DNA from: Ustilaginoidea virens
Lineage: Eukaryota; Ascomycota; Sordariomycetes; Hypocreales; Clavicipitaceae
DNA: 64,000 nucleotides
Assembly (NCBI RefSeq): GCF_000687475.1
Contig: NC_057317.1
Location: 992,001 to 1,056,000 of the forward strand
Direction: 5' to 3'
Shown here: in pieces, positions 11,003 to 23,092 of the stretch
Position numbering within the stretch: position 1 is the first letter of the stretch
Layout: the number at the start of each line of letters is the position of its first letter
Translations under genes and position numbers: made by a program
The notes under the pieces: model-generated
Databases searched by the model: none
What the model was told of the DNA's origin: nothing
What the model saw: only the letters and a program-made list of their open reading frames with translations

Positions 11003-11461
11003 GTCTGCGGCGAGAATATAAGCCGCCTCAGCAATTCATAAGGGAAGCTGAATCCACGCGCTCGCGCTGGGGGATGGAGCCAAGATACCCAACGTTCCCA
11101 TGTGCGGTCCGATGTCACGTTTCTATTCGGACGAACACCTATGAGGCGGTATGAGCGGTATGAGGCAGCTATGAGCAAAACGTGAATGTGTGGCCAAGAG
11201 ATTGGAGCAATTTGGATGGGAGGATTGGATCAGAGTAGAAGAGCTGCCGCGGAAAAGGAAGCTGCGGGCAGACTGCGTGCAAACGCCGCAAGGTGCGCAG
11301 AAACGACGTTTGAAGTTTGACGCACAGAGTAACAAACTTGGTTGACGATACTACGGAGTACGGAGTACTTTCCATCGGAACTTTTCGCCGTCGCGCCTAG
11401 CACTTGATGTTGGCCGGGAGCCAGCCACGTGACCGCCGCAGCACAGCTTGGCAGGAAGTCT
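11003..11461. promoter_or_regulatory. nup159 promoter, truncated by transposon insertion
   Basis: Normal base composition up to 11461. It carries a doubled TACGGAGTACGGAGTAC motif (11352-11368) that recurs in other intergenic regions of this window. The transposon block starts ~460 bp upstream of the nup159 start codon. Confidence 0.55.
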
Positions 11462-11466
11462 GCCGC

Positions 11467-11662
11467 TGTCAGAATGCACAGGGAAAATGCGATAATGCTT
11501 GATTAAAGGAACCCAGTCCTCTCTAAGAGACTTGTGTTCCCAGCTATTTATAGTGGGATAGGGGGTACCCCTAAGGGCTTACTAATCTAGGGGGAACTCG
11601 GCACATCCGACCTCGGATATGACCGATATCCACATTACAGACAAGCCAATTTCCCTCTAATA
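11467..11662 (-). repeat. Copia-1 3' LTR
   Basis: 196 bp, the same length as the copy at 41858-42053. About a dozen differences were noticed, all transitions. Flanked on the left by the target duplication GCCGC. Confidence 0.9.
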
Positions 11663-12535
11663 TACCCCCTCAGGATATGCTTTCTCTAGGATATCCTGCC
11701 ATATAGCTAAACTTAGTGCAAAGCAAGATAATAAGTAGAAATATCAATCTACTTAAAACAGTTATGCGCAAAATATGATGGTGCCCTTATTGAATAGGCT
11801 ACCTATTCAGGGGTAAATTCGCCTAATAGCACACATATAGCGTAAGAAAATAATAATAAACTGTAGATTCTAATTTTTTATAGGAAATAAGTGTAGCTAT
11901 TGAAAAGCCCCTTTTAATCTGATTTTTTAGGGCGTCTTTTAATCTTTATAAGGCTCTTCCTTACTACTAATATTAATATTATAAGACTGCGGTCCGGCTT
12001 TATAGGATCCCTTCAAAATAATAAGCCTAAGCTACTAGTAGAAGATTTTAAATTTCTAGCCTATTAGGGGCTTTATAAAACCATTAGTAACTATATTGCC
12101 CGTTGGAACCTATATAATATCGATCGTTCCTTTCTAAACCTCCTAGCGTAACTAATAGTGATGAATATCTATATGATGAAGCCGTATTACGAGCTTAAAG
12201 AATTCCTCCTTTAATAGGCGAATAGTCTAAATATTATTGCATTGAATTATAGGGATATCGGTATATAATTGAAGCCTAATTTCTTTATATAATCTCTTAA
12301 AGGCGATGACCTCTTTTGTCGTATAAGATATCGCAAGAAGCTCTGCCTCTATTAATAATATTATAATAGTATCCTATTGACCCGATTTATATATAATTGG
12401 GCCGCTAAAGAGCTTAATTATATAGCCCTAACTGCTTTATCGTATTGTAATATCGTCGGCATAGGAAGCATTAGAAAATGCCTCTATTTCTGCTATATTA
12501 GCCTGGAACTCTATCGCGGTATTTTTCTATATGTA
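11663..12535 (-). pseudogene. Copia-1 RNase H fragment
   Basis: On the minus strand 12530-12150 reads as a broken Copia RNase H: AEIEAFSNASYADD, GYIIKLFSGPIIYKS, EAELLAISYTTKE, then IQCNN, with stops at expected Gln/Trp positions. The polypurine tract is at 11664-11673. Gypsy-1 interrupts it after the ATGTA duplication. Confidence 0.8.
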
Positions 12536-12779
12536 TGTCACGGGCTCGGGCTACGCCCGCGCCACAATGTGGCTAGGACTCGGGCTGCGCCCGCGTCTAG
12601 CCTAAGAAGGGCAATAGATGGAGTCACGGGACTATACTAGGACTCCAATATATATTATAATCGGGATATAAATAGACTAGATAGAAGGTTCCTATTTAGA
12701 TCCTTTTCTTTCCTCTTTAGTCTATTTAATATATATTATTAATGCCTATTTGCAGTCGCCCTAGGGCTAGTCCTTCACA
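12536..12779 (+). repeat. Gypsy-1 5' LTR
   Basis: 244 bp, TG..CA ends. It holds two GC-rich mini-palindromes of the type GGGCTACGCCC near its 5' end. Same length as 19911-20154. Confidence 0.92.
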
Positions 12780-13059
12780 TTTAAATAGACTCTCTCAGCC
12801 TTACTATTATAACTCCGTATTATAGAACTAATGATATAAGCGTTATACGATATCGAAATAAGCGCGCCTAATAAGACGGGGGCAGACGGCATAGGATAGT
12901 AGCGCCCCTAATGTAATATATATACCTAAATACAGTAACTTTCCGAGGGCATATAATAGATTCAATCGCAAATAAACTCTTTATAGGCTTATCTCGTAGA
13001 GTAGGCGAGTAAACCCTAACCGGAATACTAACCGATCCTAGTAATATAATAGGGCGGAC

Positions 13060-16000
13060 TTATCCCCCCTATTACTCTCGATGCGGCTTATACCTAACCT
13101 AAGTGTAAGCCGATCCCGATAGGGGACCCCTTTAATGGCAAAAAAATAATATTTACCGCCTAGCGAACCTTTATATAATATAAGCTTAAAGTCGATAAAG
13201 ACTTTATTAGGGACGAAAAGATGCAATAGATATTTATCTTTTAAAACCTATTTTTTATAGTCTAATTATAAGTCGCAGCCTTTTTTAAGAATAGTAAAGC
13301 TTACGATTATAATATAGTGAAATTCTTTAAATACCTTTAATATCTCTTTAAGGACCTATATCGATAGGACTGTACGATTATTAAATTTAAGTACTCTTTA
13401 TATTAAGGCCCTAAAGAACCTTTCGCTACTTTCTTTATCTAATTTAAGGAAAAACTAATGCTTATAGGAGGAATTAGCTAGCCTAAGGAAGTGAAACTCG
13501 AATACCTCTATTTTATATTAAATGCCAAAATAGCTGATAAGATTATCGGACTTAGGGTCTCTTATAATAACTACTATATAGCAATCGACCGCTATTATTA
13601 AATTGCTATTAACCTTAAGATTAGCCTAACTATCGGGCGCTACTTTAGTCCTCCTTGCGATCGATAAAATAATAACTAAAACGTAAAGGGTAATATATAG
13701 ATAATAGGTATTAACTAGCTTACTTTAAAGAGTAAGTAATATATAGCTAAATAGGTCTTATAAGAGGTCCTTAATAAGCGATAGGAGAAAGACCTTTATT
13801 TTTATTATAGTACTTCTACCTATTATATATAGAAATACCGTTTATAAAGGGCCTATAGATTAAGAATGGTTAAAGTGGCTATAGTAGACTCTTAGGCCGC
13901 TAAGGATAATAATAATAACAACTCTTAGGGAAAAGACTAGCCTTTAAGCCTAATCTTATAAGAGGGCTTAAAGTATATGCTTAGAACCCTAATCGATTAT
14001 AAAAAAGACCTTATATAAAAGAGATAAAAAAGATTATAGAATATATAAATAGGCACCCCTTTTTAGTACTAATATTATATAAATCTTATACTTTTATTAA
14101 TACCTTAATCGATTTGGGTTGTAATTACTATAGTGCTATAAGCGAAAAAATAGTATAATGGTTAGGTCTCTAACCTATCCGCCTGCTATAATATAGGAAA
14201 ATTAGAACGGTAATAGAGATTTAAAGCTATTTAAAGGAATATAAAGAAGCGACTTCCTCTATTATATATATCATTCGTATAGATATTAATATTAATAGCT
14301 AGCCTTCTATAGTTATACTTTATATAATCCTAAGCCTTACCTATAATATTATCTTAGGTCTCCTTTGGATGGAATATTATAATATTATATTGTAAGCGAA
14401 ACGATATTAGATATAAATCGGAGCGGCAGGTAATCTTATCGTCTAGGAATTAGTAGTATAATAGTCTAGCCCTACTATAGTTAATATTCTTAGTTTAGTC
14501 TTCTATAGTATACTCTAGTAGGCGAAGCGTTCTAAAGACTAATCGACCTCTTTTATTACTATAAGCCTATAAGAGATAATGTATATTCTCCGCATTATGC
14601 TTCCGCTATATTAGGACCTTATACTATCTTTATAGAAGCCGCAGGGACTACCCCTAGAGTTATAGGAATTTAGTAACCTATTTAATAAAGAAAAGGCCTC
14701 TAGCCTTCCTCTATACTAAGGTATATTAGACTATTATATTCAGTTTAAGAAGGCCCTAGATAGAAGTATACTAGACCTACCTTAGGGCCTATTATATAAT
14801 ATACTATAGGACTAGCTTCTTAAGGTTCAGAGATAAATAACCGACCTTATAAATAAGGGATAAATTCAGGCAAGTTCCTTATTAGTAGCAGCTTTAGTCC
14901 TCTTAGCGAAAAAGGGGAATAAAAGATAGTATTTTTATATAGATTACCGAGCCCTAAATAAGGTTATAGCCTAAGATCGATACCCCCTCCTACTTATTAA
15001 AGAGACCTTACGATCTTTATCCTAAGTAAAATAGTTTACTAAAATTAATATACATATAGCATTCTATAAAATCCGTATTGCAGAAGGCGATAAATACCTT
15101 ACTATATTCCGTATGCGATTCGGCCTTTTTAAGTGGCTTATTATACCTTTTAGCCTTACTGGAGCCCCTATAATATTCTAACGATATATTAATAGAGCCT
15201 TAGGAAATATACTTAGGGATTTTGCGATTATATACTTTAATAATATCTTTATTTATACCTTAGGATTAAAGGAGGATTATATAGGATGCATTAAGGATAT
15301 ACTCTGATGACTTTAAGATGCTAGTCTTAACCTAGATTTAGAGAAGTGTAATTTTGCTATAATAGAGGTCCGGTATCTAGGTTATATTATAATAGTAAGA
15401 AAAGAGATCCGCTTAAACCCTAAAAAGATTAAGGCTATCTAGAATTAGGAAGCCCCTATGAAACTAAAGGGGGTCTAAAGCTTCCTTAGCTTTATAAATT
15501 TTTATCGCGATTTTATCCCTAATTTCTCCCGACTCGCCGAACCTTTAGTTAAATTAATAAAGAAAGGGGTTCCTTTTTAATAGTTAGATAAGGAAGAGGA
15601 GGCATTCTAGGCGCTTAAATATTACTTTATTTTATACCTAGTTCTCGCTTAATAGGACCCTAATAAAGAGATAATTCTTAAAGCGGATAGCTTTAATACT
15701 GCTTTTAGTAGCTGCCTCTCTTAAATTAGGGAGGATAAAGTCCTCTACCCTATTGCATACTATTCCGCATGCCTAATAGATGCCGAATAGAACTATATAA
15801 TTTACGATAAGGAGCTTCTTACTATTATCTTTTATCTTAAGGTATAGTCAGCTAAACTCCGATTAGTGGCCTCCCTATTTACTATTCTTATAGACTATAA
15901 GAATCTAGAGTATTTTGCTTAACCCTATAAGATATTAGAATGGTAGGCTAGATAGGCCGAAATATTAGCGCTTTTTAATTTCTATCTTTAGTATAGGCCA

Positions 16001-17690
16001 GGGTCGTAGGCTTAATACCCTAATGCGCTATCTCGATAGGAATAAAAAGCCGGCAGCGCGATACTAAAGATTAGCTAGATCTTAAAATTATTATCGATCT
16101 TAATACTCTATTTAGACTCGACTACCGAACTAGTTCCCATAATTATACCTTTAGGATTTAGCTTACCTAATAGCTTATATATTTTCGCCGACTCCTACCT
16201 CTAAATACTCTAGGATTATACTATAGCTAAGGATAAAATATATAGGGTATATTAGGTAGTAGTAGCGAAAGGCGAGAGATACTTTCTAACCGAGGCTTTA
16301 ATAAGGGAATAGATTATAAATTACACCCTAAATGCCTATAGCGCGCTTCTCTATTAGGGGCGGATATAGCTCCCTTCTTTTAAACCCCTAACTACTATAG
16401 TTATATAGCGATACTATAAATTACCTACTATAGGCCATCCAGGGAAGAATACTATATTCTAATTATTATATTAAGACTATTACTTCGATAATATATCTTT
16501 AGCAGTAGCGAGATATATTTGGAATTACTAATACTGCGGGGCATATAAGAGCCGATAATTGCGCTAGGGCCTATTATAGCTATTACCTATCCTAGACCGA
16601 TTTTAGTTATAGATTTCCATCGACTTTATAATAGATCTTCCTATATATAATACATCCGACCCGCGATTCCTTATAGTTATTATTAATCGCCTATCGAAGT
16701 ATATCTAGCTTAAGGTAATATACTCTATAAAAGCGGAAGACTATATAGAATGGTTCTAATAGTGCTAGTAGCGTTTCTATAGGTTCCCTAAAGAAATTAT
16801 TAGCGATTAAAGATCTAATTAGGTAAGATAATTTTAGACTATATTTTGCAATTTAGTCGGGACCGAATAACTCCTTTCGATTATATATTATCCCTAGACT
16901 AATAGCGGTATAGAATAGATAAACTAAGAGGTCTAGGCTATTTTATGCATTATAATCTCCTTTGATTAATATAACTGGCTAAAATACCTTATAGCGTGCT
17001 AATTAGCGTTAAATAACCGGATATTATTAGTAACCGGTTTTAGTCCTAATTGGCTCCTTAATGGATTTAATATTCTAATAGTTATATCGCCTTTAGATAT
17101 AATATTAAATTTAATAACCCTAAAAAGGCGGGCCGCCCTATTTTTAGCTACCCTCTATAAGGGATAAGAAGTAGCCTAGGCTGCTATCGCCTTTATATAG
17201 TAGTAGTAGTAGGATGCAACTAACTATTTGCATCGTTTGGCAGAATATTTTTAAATTAGGGATCGGGTATAGTTTATCTTATATAATATTAAGATAAACT
17301 AGCCTTATAAGAAGCTCGATTAGGTCTTAGTAAAGTATATAGTTATAGCTATACTATCTCTACTTAATATTCGATTTAATATCCTATAAGGTATTCACCT
17401 AGTTTTCTATATTAATCTAGTCGAATGAGCGGCTTCTGACTTATTATTAAGTTAAAAGGTAACCGATATATAATCTGGTCCCTTACTTATACTACCTTAG
17501 GACTTTAATCGGCTATATAAGGAATATAAAGTAGAAGAGATTTTCGCTATAAGGAATGCCTAAGGTTAGGGGCGGAATTATAATATGCTTATTAAATAAA
17601 AAGGATATAATTTACCTATATAGGAACCCCTAAAGAACTTCTTAAAGATAATAGTATAAGAGGTATTTAAGGCTAAATAGGGGGATATTT
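13060..17690 (+). pseudogene. Gypsy-1 gag-pol remnant
   Basis: Degenerate but collinear gag, protease, RT, RNase H, integrase and chromodomain blocks in the plus strand, interrupted by dozens of TAG/TAA codons. Catalytic Asp residues of RT are replaced by Asn, as expected from G-to-A change. Confidence 0.85.
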
Positions 17691-17694
17691 AGAT

Positions 17695-19890
17695 GCATAA
17701 TGGATTTATACGGCCTTAGGATCGGATTTCGGACCTATAACCTTAATATCATCTAATAATATAAAAAAAAAAAAAAAAAAACTAATCTTTTTCGTTTTTA
17801 GTAAAGCAATTTAGCAAGTTTTAGTATTTATCTTTTATTTTTTAGCAACTTTAGCCCTACTCTTATATTTCTTAATTCCTACTGCTTTTACTACCTTTAC
17901 CCTTATTGGTATTCTCCTGCCTCCCTATAGGATTTAGTAGGGGGGTATATAGGGGAAGGGGAGGGACTATAGGATAGTAGGGCAGGAAAGGTAGCGGCGG
18001 TATTAGTAGTATAGTTAGCGGATACCAACTAGGCATAGTATGGCTCGGGTACCTATAATAGGGCGTAATAGGTCCGGGGGGATATACTTATAATGCCGGG
18101 CTAGTAGTAATAGAACCGGCCTTAGCTTATAGCGCAATCGTCGGTATAGGGGCCTAAAGCGAGGCTATACTAGTATATGGGGAGGATGCTAACTAAGGGG
18201 AAGTAGGCAGAGTATAAGGCGCAGGTATAGCAGGGGTGACCTAATATATGAAGCTAGTTATCGCCTCTGCTATAATCTATATATCTTATTATTGCTCCGC
18301 AAGTAGTTATATAATAGGAGCCATAGAGTTGCCGCCAATCTATTAGGACTTAATAGATAAGGTAGAGGGAATAATAATCGTTATAAGCACAATAGGAGTT
18401 AACCCGCTAATATTAGTAGCCGGGGCATATGCAGAAAGGGCTATTATAGTATGCTCTTATACTGCAGCCTATAGTTTATCCTATTAACGATATAGCGTAT
18501 TAAACTTAGGGTGAAGATAGGCCTTTCGGCCTAGGATATCTCCTACCTTCGGATAGGCGGCCTCTTTAATACTTTATTTCTTTTATACTATACAGATAAT
18601 ACGCTTTATTACCCGCTATAGTTAGGGGTTTATCGATATTATATACTCGCACTAGATATATATCTTATATTTCTAACGGCATTAAATATAAGCCTAGGAG
18701 CGACCGGACTATATATAGACGATATATTCTCTAATATCTATAGTATACTGCGTATAGGCAATATAGGCATATTCTACCTCCTTAATATTATTAGTATTTA
18801 ATCCTTTAAAATCCCTTTAGACAAGGAACTCTTTTATAGTATACTTCTTTTATAATTACTAATATAACGATTTAGTAATAGATAAAGGCAGTGTTTTCTT
18901 TGCGCGTAAAGGTATCTAGGGTATAAATATAGATGAGGAGGGAGCTAACGGTACTCTAGACGGGGTCTTAGGTATAATAGCCATCGAAGAAGAAGTTTTT
19001 ATTAGTGTTATCCCTATTGATAATAAGACTCCTATATGAGAAAAGGCAGGAGAATGCAAAAGGGACGATAAGGCCCCTATATTAGGCGATAAAGGCTTTA
19101 CCGAACTCTTATTATTATTAGAAATAATAATAAGCTTAAAGCTAGGGGGGGAAATATATGACCGTCCTAAGGAGGGTATAGACTATAGCGGCTGCGATAG
19201 CATTTCTAGCTAGGAACCTCCTTTATATCTAGCACTTCTAAGGTCTTTAGTAGATGCTAGGGATAGACCTAATGGGGTTATAAGAGGGCTCTAGGCAATA
19301 GGTATATTCCTATCTACTAGTCCTCCAGATAATATAGCGACGAATCCAATATAATAATAAACGGGGGGGGGACTTAAATACCTATTAGTACCAGACGATT
19401 TACTATACGGACCCAATACGAACGATCTAGGAATTTTTAATAGCGCAACTCTATTAGTAGGGACGATTCTTACGATAGTAGTAATGCCGTAGACTTACTA
19501 TTAGGAATAATAGCCTCAATAATAGTAGATATAAAGATAAAGAGAGAGAGGAAGAAGTGCAAAAGAGAAATAGATAAAGGAAGAAGCCTTAATGCAGATA
19601 GATTCCTAACCGATAGCTAGTAATAAAATTTTTCTGCTCTACGATAATTACGATATAGTTCCTTCTAGCTAATAGTACTACAACCGGCTTTAATAAGATT
19701 CTATTACGTCTGCCTAAAGCATACCGACTCTAGTCTACGCTATATTCATATCGGTCACATATTGGTATATCTATACGCCTGATTATTATCCTATATATCT
19801 AATTGAGGTTATTTTCGAGGGCTATAAGAGGTCTTAATTGGGGGGCGATATATAAAGGGGATAATTTTGGATGGTTTATTCTTCCGACTC
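17695..19890 (+). other. Gypsy-1 long 3' region of unknown content
   Basis: Lies between the chromodomain and the polypurine tract and holds an 18-base A run at 17763-17780. Gypsy-2 has a region in the same place (36300-38211) with recognisable similarity near its 3' end. No retroviral or cellular domain recognised on either strand. Confidence 0.6.
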
Positions 19891-19891
19891 T

Positions 19892-19908
19892 AAGGAGGAG
19901 GAGGGGGG
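19892..19908 (+). other. Polypurine tract of Gypsy-1
   Basis: Run of AAGGAGGAGGAGGGGGG directly 5' of the right LTR, the priming site for plus-strand DNA synthesis. Confidence 0.8.
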
Positions 19909-19910
19909 TA

Positions 19911-20154
19911 TATTACGGGCTCGGGCTATACCCGCGCTATAATATGGCTAAGACTCGGGCTACGCCCGCATCTAGCCTAAGAAGGGCAATAGACGGAGTC
20001 ATGGGACTATACTAGGACTCTGATATGTGTTATAATCGGGATATAAATAGACTAGATAGAAGGTTCCTACTTGGATCCTTTTCTTTCCTCTTTAGTCTAT
20101 TTAATATATATTATTAACGCCTATTTGCAGTCGCCCTAGGGCTAGTCCTTCACA
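19911..20154 (+). repeat. Gypsy-1 3' LTR
   Basis: 244 bp; starts TATTACGGGC where the 5' copy has TGTCACGGGC (transitions only) and ends CTTCACA. Confidence 0.92.
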
Positions 20155-20159
20155 ATGTA

Positions 20160-21341
20160 GCTATAATCGAGTGCCTTCCTTACGGCTTATAAATAGTCTA
20201 GACCCGGATTTTAAAGGAATCTTAATAGCTACGATCTAATATAGCCTAGTTTAGGCCTTATAATTATAATCGGATATACCAATAAGCCTACTATTAATTG
20301 GTATCGCTTTATATTATATGGTTTAGCTATCCTATTAAATGCCTTAAGTCTTATAATATATAGTAGGTGCTCCGGAAGGCGGTCCTTAGCATTATTAAAC
20401 GCAGTAAGGTTATATTTTATTACTAGCTTATTAAAGTAAGCCCTCTATATAAGCCACAACTTTCCGGCTGTGCGGTTGCAAATAACCTTAATTGCTAGGA
20501 ACTACTATAGCTCGCCGAGATCCTTAATCTTAAATGCCGCTATTAATGCTATATAGAACGATTTGAATGCCTCTATCCATAACTTATAATAAAGCACGAC
20601 TAGGTTATTAATGTAGAAGAATATAATAAGGAAGCTATTGATAAAGATATAGGGGTCCTTGCAGACTTATTTAAAGCCTTATTACAATAGGAATCGTAAT
20701 AACTCTTTAAACTATAGTAGTAGAGACCTTTGAAGCCCGTATAGGGCATACAACAACCTAATGAATGTGAAACTATTATAGAATCCATTAGGTTATTTGC
20801 AATAAATAGTCTCATTAAGTAATGCATTAAGAAAGGCCGTGATGAAGTTATATTAGTATATTTCCAGGTTAAAGAAGTATATTAATACTATAAAAAGCCG
20901 AAATATACATGCCGCAAGCGTTACTACCTAGGTATCATAAAGATCATAAGGTTATTAATCACTACAAATATATAATCGTGCCTTATAACCGATAAGATAC
21001 CCATCTTAGTCCCATTTATAGGCAAATACCTACTTTAGATCTAATAGCTTAATCTAAAGGTCGATAGATAAATTATTTCGTTAAATAATATACTTAATCT
21101 CCCTATTTATGACCTTCGAATATTCTTCTTTTGCAGTAGTAATAAATTCCTTACGCTTAAGGTGCTTTTTAAGCTCCCTTTATATCGCTGGCTCTTTAGG
21201 CATATTCGTGATATATAGTGCCTCTATTATAGCTAAAGGCTTCGCAATAAAAGCTGCGAATATATCGTGAGTATTTCCTTCAAGCTTTATAAAGAATATA
21301 TTATTAAAGGGAGTAATCGGCTCAAGTTTATTATTAGGCTT
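20160..21341 (-). pseudogene. Copia-1 reverse transcriptase fragment
   Basis: The minus strand reads a Copia RT core: YTGFKGLYYYSLK, CKDPYIFINSFLIIFFYINN (catalytic FYVDD lost), IKDLGEL.FLAIKVI and AGKLWLI. Continuous with the blocks on either side once Gypsy-1 and Gypsy-2 are removed. Confidence 0.82.
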
Positions 21342-21532
21342 TATCACGGGCTCGGGCTACGCCCGCGCCATAATGTGGCTAGGACTCGGGCTGTGCCCGC
21401 GACTAGCCTCAGGAGTATCGGCACGGGGTTACAAGGGCTCGCTAAGGACTCGGCCCGTGCTATATACAGGCATAAATAGGCTACTTAAAGGCCCCTATTC
21501 GGGCCCTCTCTCTTTCCTCTTTAGTCTATTTA
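21342..21532 (+). repeat. Gypsy-2 5' LTR, first 191 bp
   Basis: Aligns with 38231-38421 and with the reversed solo LTR 22272-22513. Broken at CTATTTA; the remaining 51 bp are at 23093-23143 with no base lost. Confidence 0.9.
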
Positions 21533-21639
21533 CTAGGCCGACGCGCCGAATTTATCGGCATCGTAGGAGGCGCAAAGCTGCGGTAGCCCTAAGGTGCCAA
21601 GGCGGAGTAGCCAGGCGGGTAAATATTAGTCCGTCTTAG

Positions 21640-22271
21640 CTACTGTTTTATTTACTGCTTTTTTTACTACTTTATTTTACCTTTACCGTCTTTTTACTGC
21701 CTTTTTACTGTCTTATTTTACCATCTTTTACTGCCGTATTTTACCGCCTTTGCCCTGCCTTTTCTACTATCTTATTTTACTATCATTTTTACTACCCTTT
21801 TTACCGCCTTTTTACTACCTCAATTCACCGCCTTTTACTGCCTTATTTTACCGCCTGTTTATTGCCTTATTTCACTATCTTTTACTGCCGTATTTTACCG
21901 CCTTTTTACTGCCTCACTTCACCGCCTTTTACTGCCTTTTTTACCATCTTTTTACCGCCTTTTTTACTGCCTTATTTTACTATCTTTTACTGCCGTATTT
22001 TACCGCCTTTGCCCTGCCTTTTTTACTATCTTATTTTACTATTGTTTTTACTACCCTTTTTACCGCCTTTTTTACTATCTTATTTTACTATTGTTTTTAC
22101 TACCCTTTTTACCGCCTTTTTACTGCCTCACTTCACCGCCTTTTACTGCCTTTTTTACCGTCTTTTTACTGCCTTTTTTACTGCCTTATTTTACAGCCTG
22201 TTTATTGCCTTATTTTACTATCTTTTACTGCCGTATTTTACCGCCTTTATTCTGCCTTTTTTTACTACTAT
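21640..22271 (+). repeat. Pyrimidine-rich degenerate minisatellite (continues 22519-22618)
   Basis: Hundreds of bases of recurring 10-12-nt words such as TTTTACTGCC, TTTTACCGCC and TATTTTACTATC, strongly C/T-biased on the plus strand. Frames through it (for example 21750-22316) translate to Leu/Phe/Tyr/Pro runs and are repeat artefacts. Confidence 0.85.
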
Positions 22272-22513
22272 TGTAAAGGACTGGCCCTAGGGCTACTGCG
22301 AATAGGCGTCGAATGAATATATTAAATAGACTAAGGAGGAAAGAGAGAGGGCCCGAATAGGGGCCTTTAAGTAGCCTATTTATGCCCGTACGTAGTACGG
22401 GCCGAGTCCTTAGCGAGCCCTCGTGACCCCGTGCCGATACTCCTGAGGCCAGTCGCGGGCGCAGCCCGAGTCCTAGCCACATTATGGCGCGGGCGTAGCC
22501 CGAGCCCGTGACA
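22272..22513 (-). mobile_element. Solo LTR of the Gypsy-2 family, reversed
   Basis: 242 bp, the reverse complement of the Gypsy-2 LTR, with TG..CA ends and a perfect 5-bp duplication ACTAT on each side (22267-22271 and 22514-22518). It keeps more GC and CpA sites than the LTRs of the full-length copy. It arose by LTR-LTR recombination after inserting into the pyrimidine-rich repeat. Confidence 0.93.
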
Positions 22514-22639
22514 ACTATTGTTTTTACTACCCTTTTTACCGCCTTTTTACTGCCTCACTTTACCGCCTTTACTGCCTTTTTTTTACCGCCTTTATACTAC
22601 CTTCTTTTTACTTAAATATTTTAACATAGTGCATTTTTT

Positions 22640-22740
22640 ATTATTCCCCTCCGGGGGCCCTCTGGGGGCCCTGCCGGGGGCCGCTTGCGGCGAGCTTCCG
22701 CCTGCAGCGGGCTTTTTCGCCTGCAGCGGGCCTCTACTTA
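22640..22740. repeat. GC-rich palindromic patch
   Basis: About 100 bp of GGGGGCCC-type palindromes and two copies of CGCCTGCAGCGGGC inside otherwise AT-rich sequence. Not a gene as far as I can see. Confidence 0.6.
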
Positions 22741-23092
22741 GAAAGCATTACATAAAGCCGACGATATAGCTTTCTGCGTCTCTTTTCCGCCACCTCGTCA
22801 TAATTAAGTATAGACCCGACCTCTTGCAATACTAAATGCTGTAGCAACAGCCTCATTTACGCCTCTTAAGAGTACGTACCAGATCCACAAAGATACGTAC
22901 CGGCTCTGGTTTTTCAGCCAATAGGGGCGTTTTAGTGCCCTCTAGACCAATCAGATTGCTGGCTTGAATGACATGTGGCTAGTGATTGTGGTGGCTTAGC
23001 ACCCCTGGCCTCTCATTAAAGAAGCAAAGCTGGAAGGCACGCTTTACGCACTTACGTAGCGCACGCTGCACCTTCGGCACAGCTTTGCTTAA

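Larger units (their letters stand above)
12536..20154 (+). mobile_element. Gypsy-1: chromodomain Ty3/Gypsy element, RIP-degraded
   Basis: The 244-bp LTRs are 12536-12779 and 19911-20154, flanked by ATGTA (12531-12535 and 20155-20159). Internal order on the plus strand: gag-like region (~13060-13950), protease with NTLIDLGCNYY (near 14100, DSG became DLG), reverse transcriptase (~14900-15450; the YLDDILIYS box is now YFNNIFIYT near 15225-15258), RNase H (~15600-15990), integrase (~16430-17100, GHPGKNT zinc region, then ISIDFIIDLP), and a C-terminal chromodomain (~17525-17640, KVEEIFAIRNA...YNMLIK.KGYNLPI.EPLKNF). Gene order PR-RT-RH-IN plus the chromodomain marks a chromovirus. A ~2.1-kb region of unknown content follows before the polypurine tract (19892-19908). 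Many stops; not functional. Confidence 0.9.
21533..23092 (-). mobile_element. Candidate non-autonomous Helentron/Helitron2-like element inside an LTR
   Basis: This insertion (1313 bp without the nested solo LTR) splits the Gypsy-2 5' LTR with no target duplication. Read on the minus strand it starts TTAAGCAAAGC at 23092 and ends in CTAG at 21536-21533, between host T and T. Eight bases before CTAG is a 5-bp-stem hairpin (21545-21559, GCCGA/TCGGC with a 5-base loop). An inverted repeat of asymmetric position joins GCAAAGCTG...AAGGTGC inside the 3' end (21572-21598) to the matching motif at the 5' end (23068-23088). The core is tandem low-complexity sequence with no coding capacity. T|T insertion, asymmetric inverted repeats, a 3' hairpin and core minisatellites are features I associate with Helentrons and their non-autonomous relatives. 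The call is inference from one copy. Confidence 0.5.

Noticed and set aside
15225..15258. Gypsy reverse transcriptase as a functional gene
   Set aside because: Catalytic Asp pair changed to Asn and dozens of stops surround it.
21750..22316. 188-codon Leu/Phe/Tyr-rich frame resembling a membrane protein
   Set aside because: Translation of a pyrimidine-rich minisatellite; it also runs into a solo LTR.
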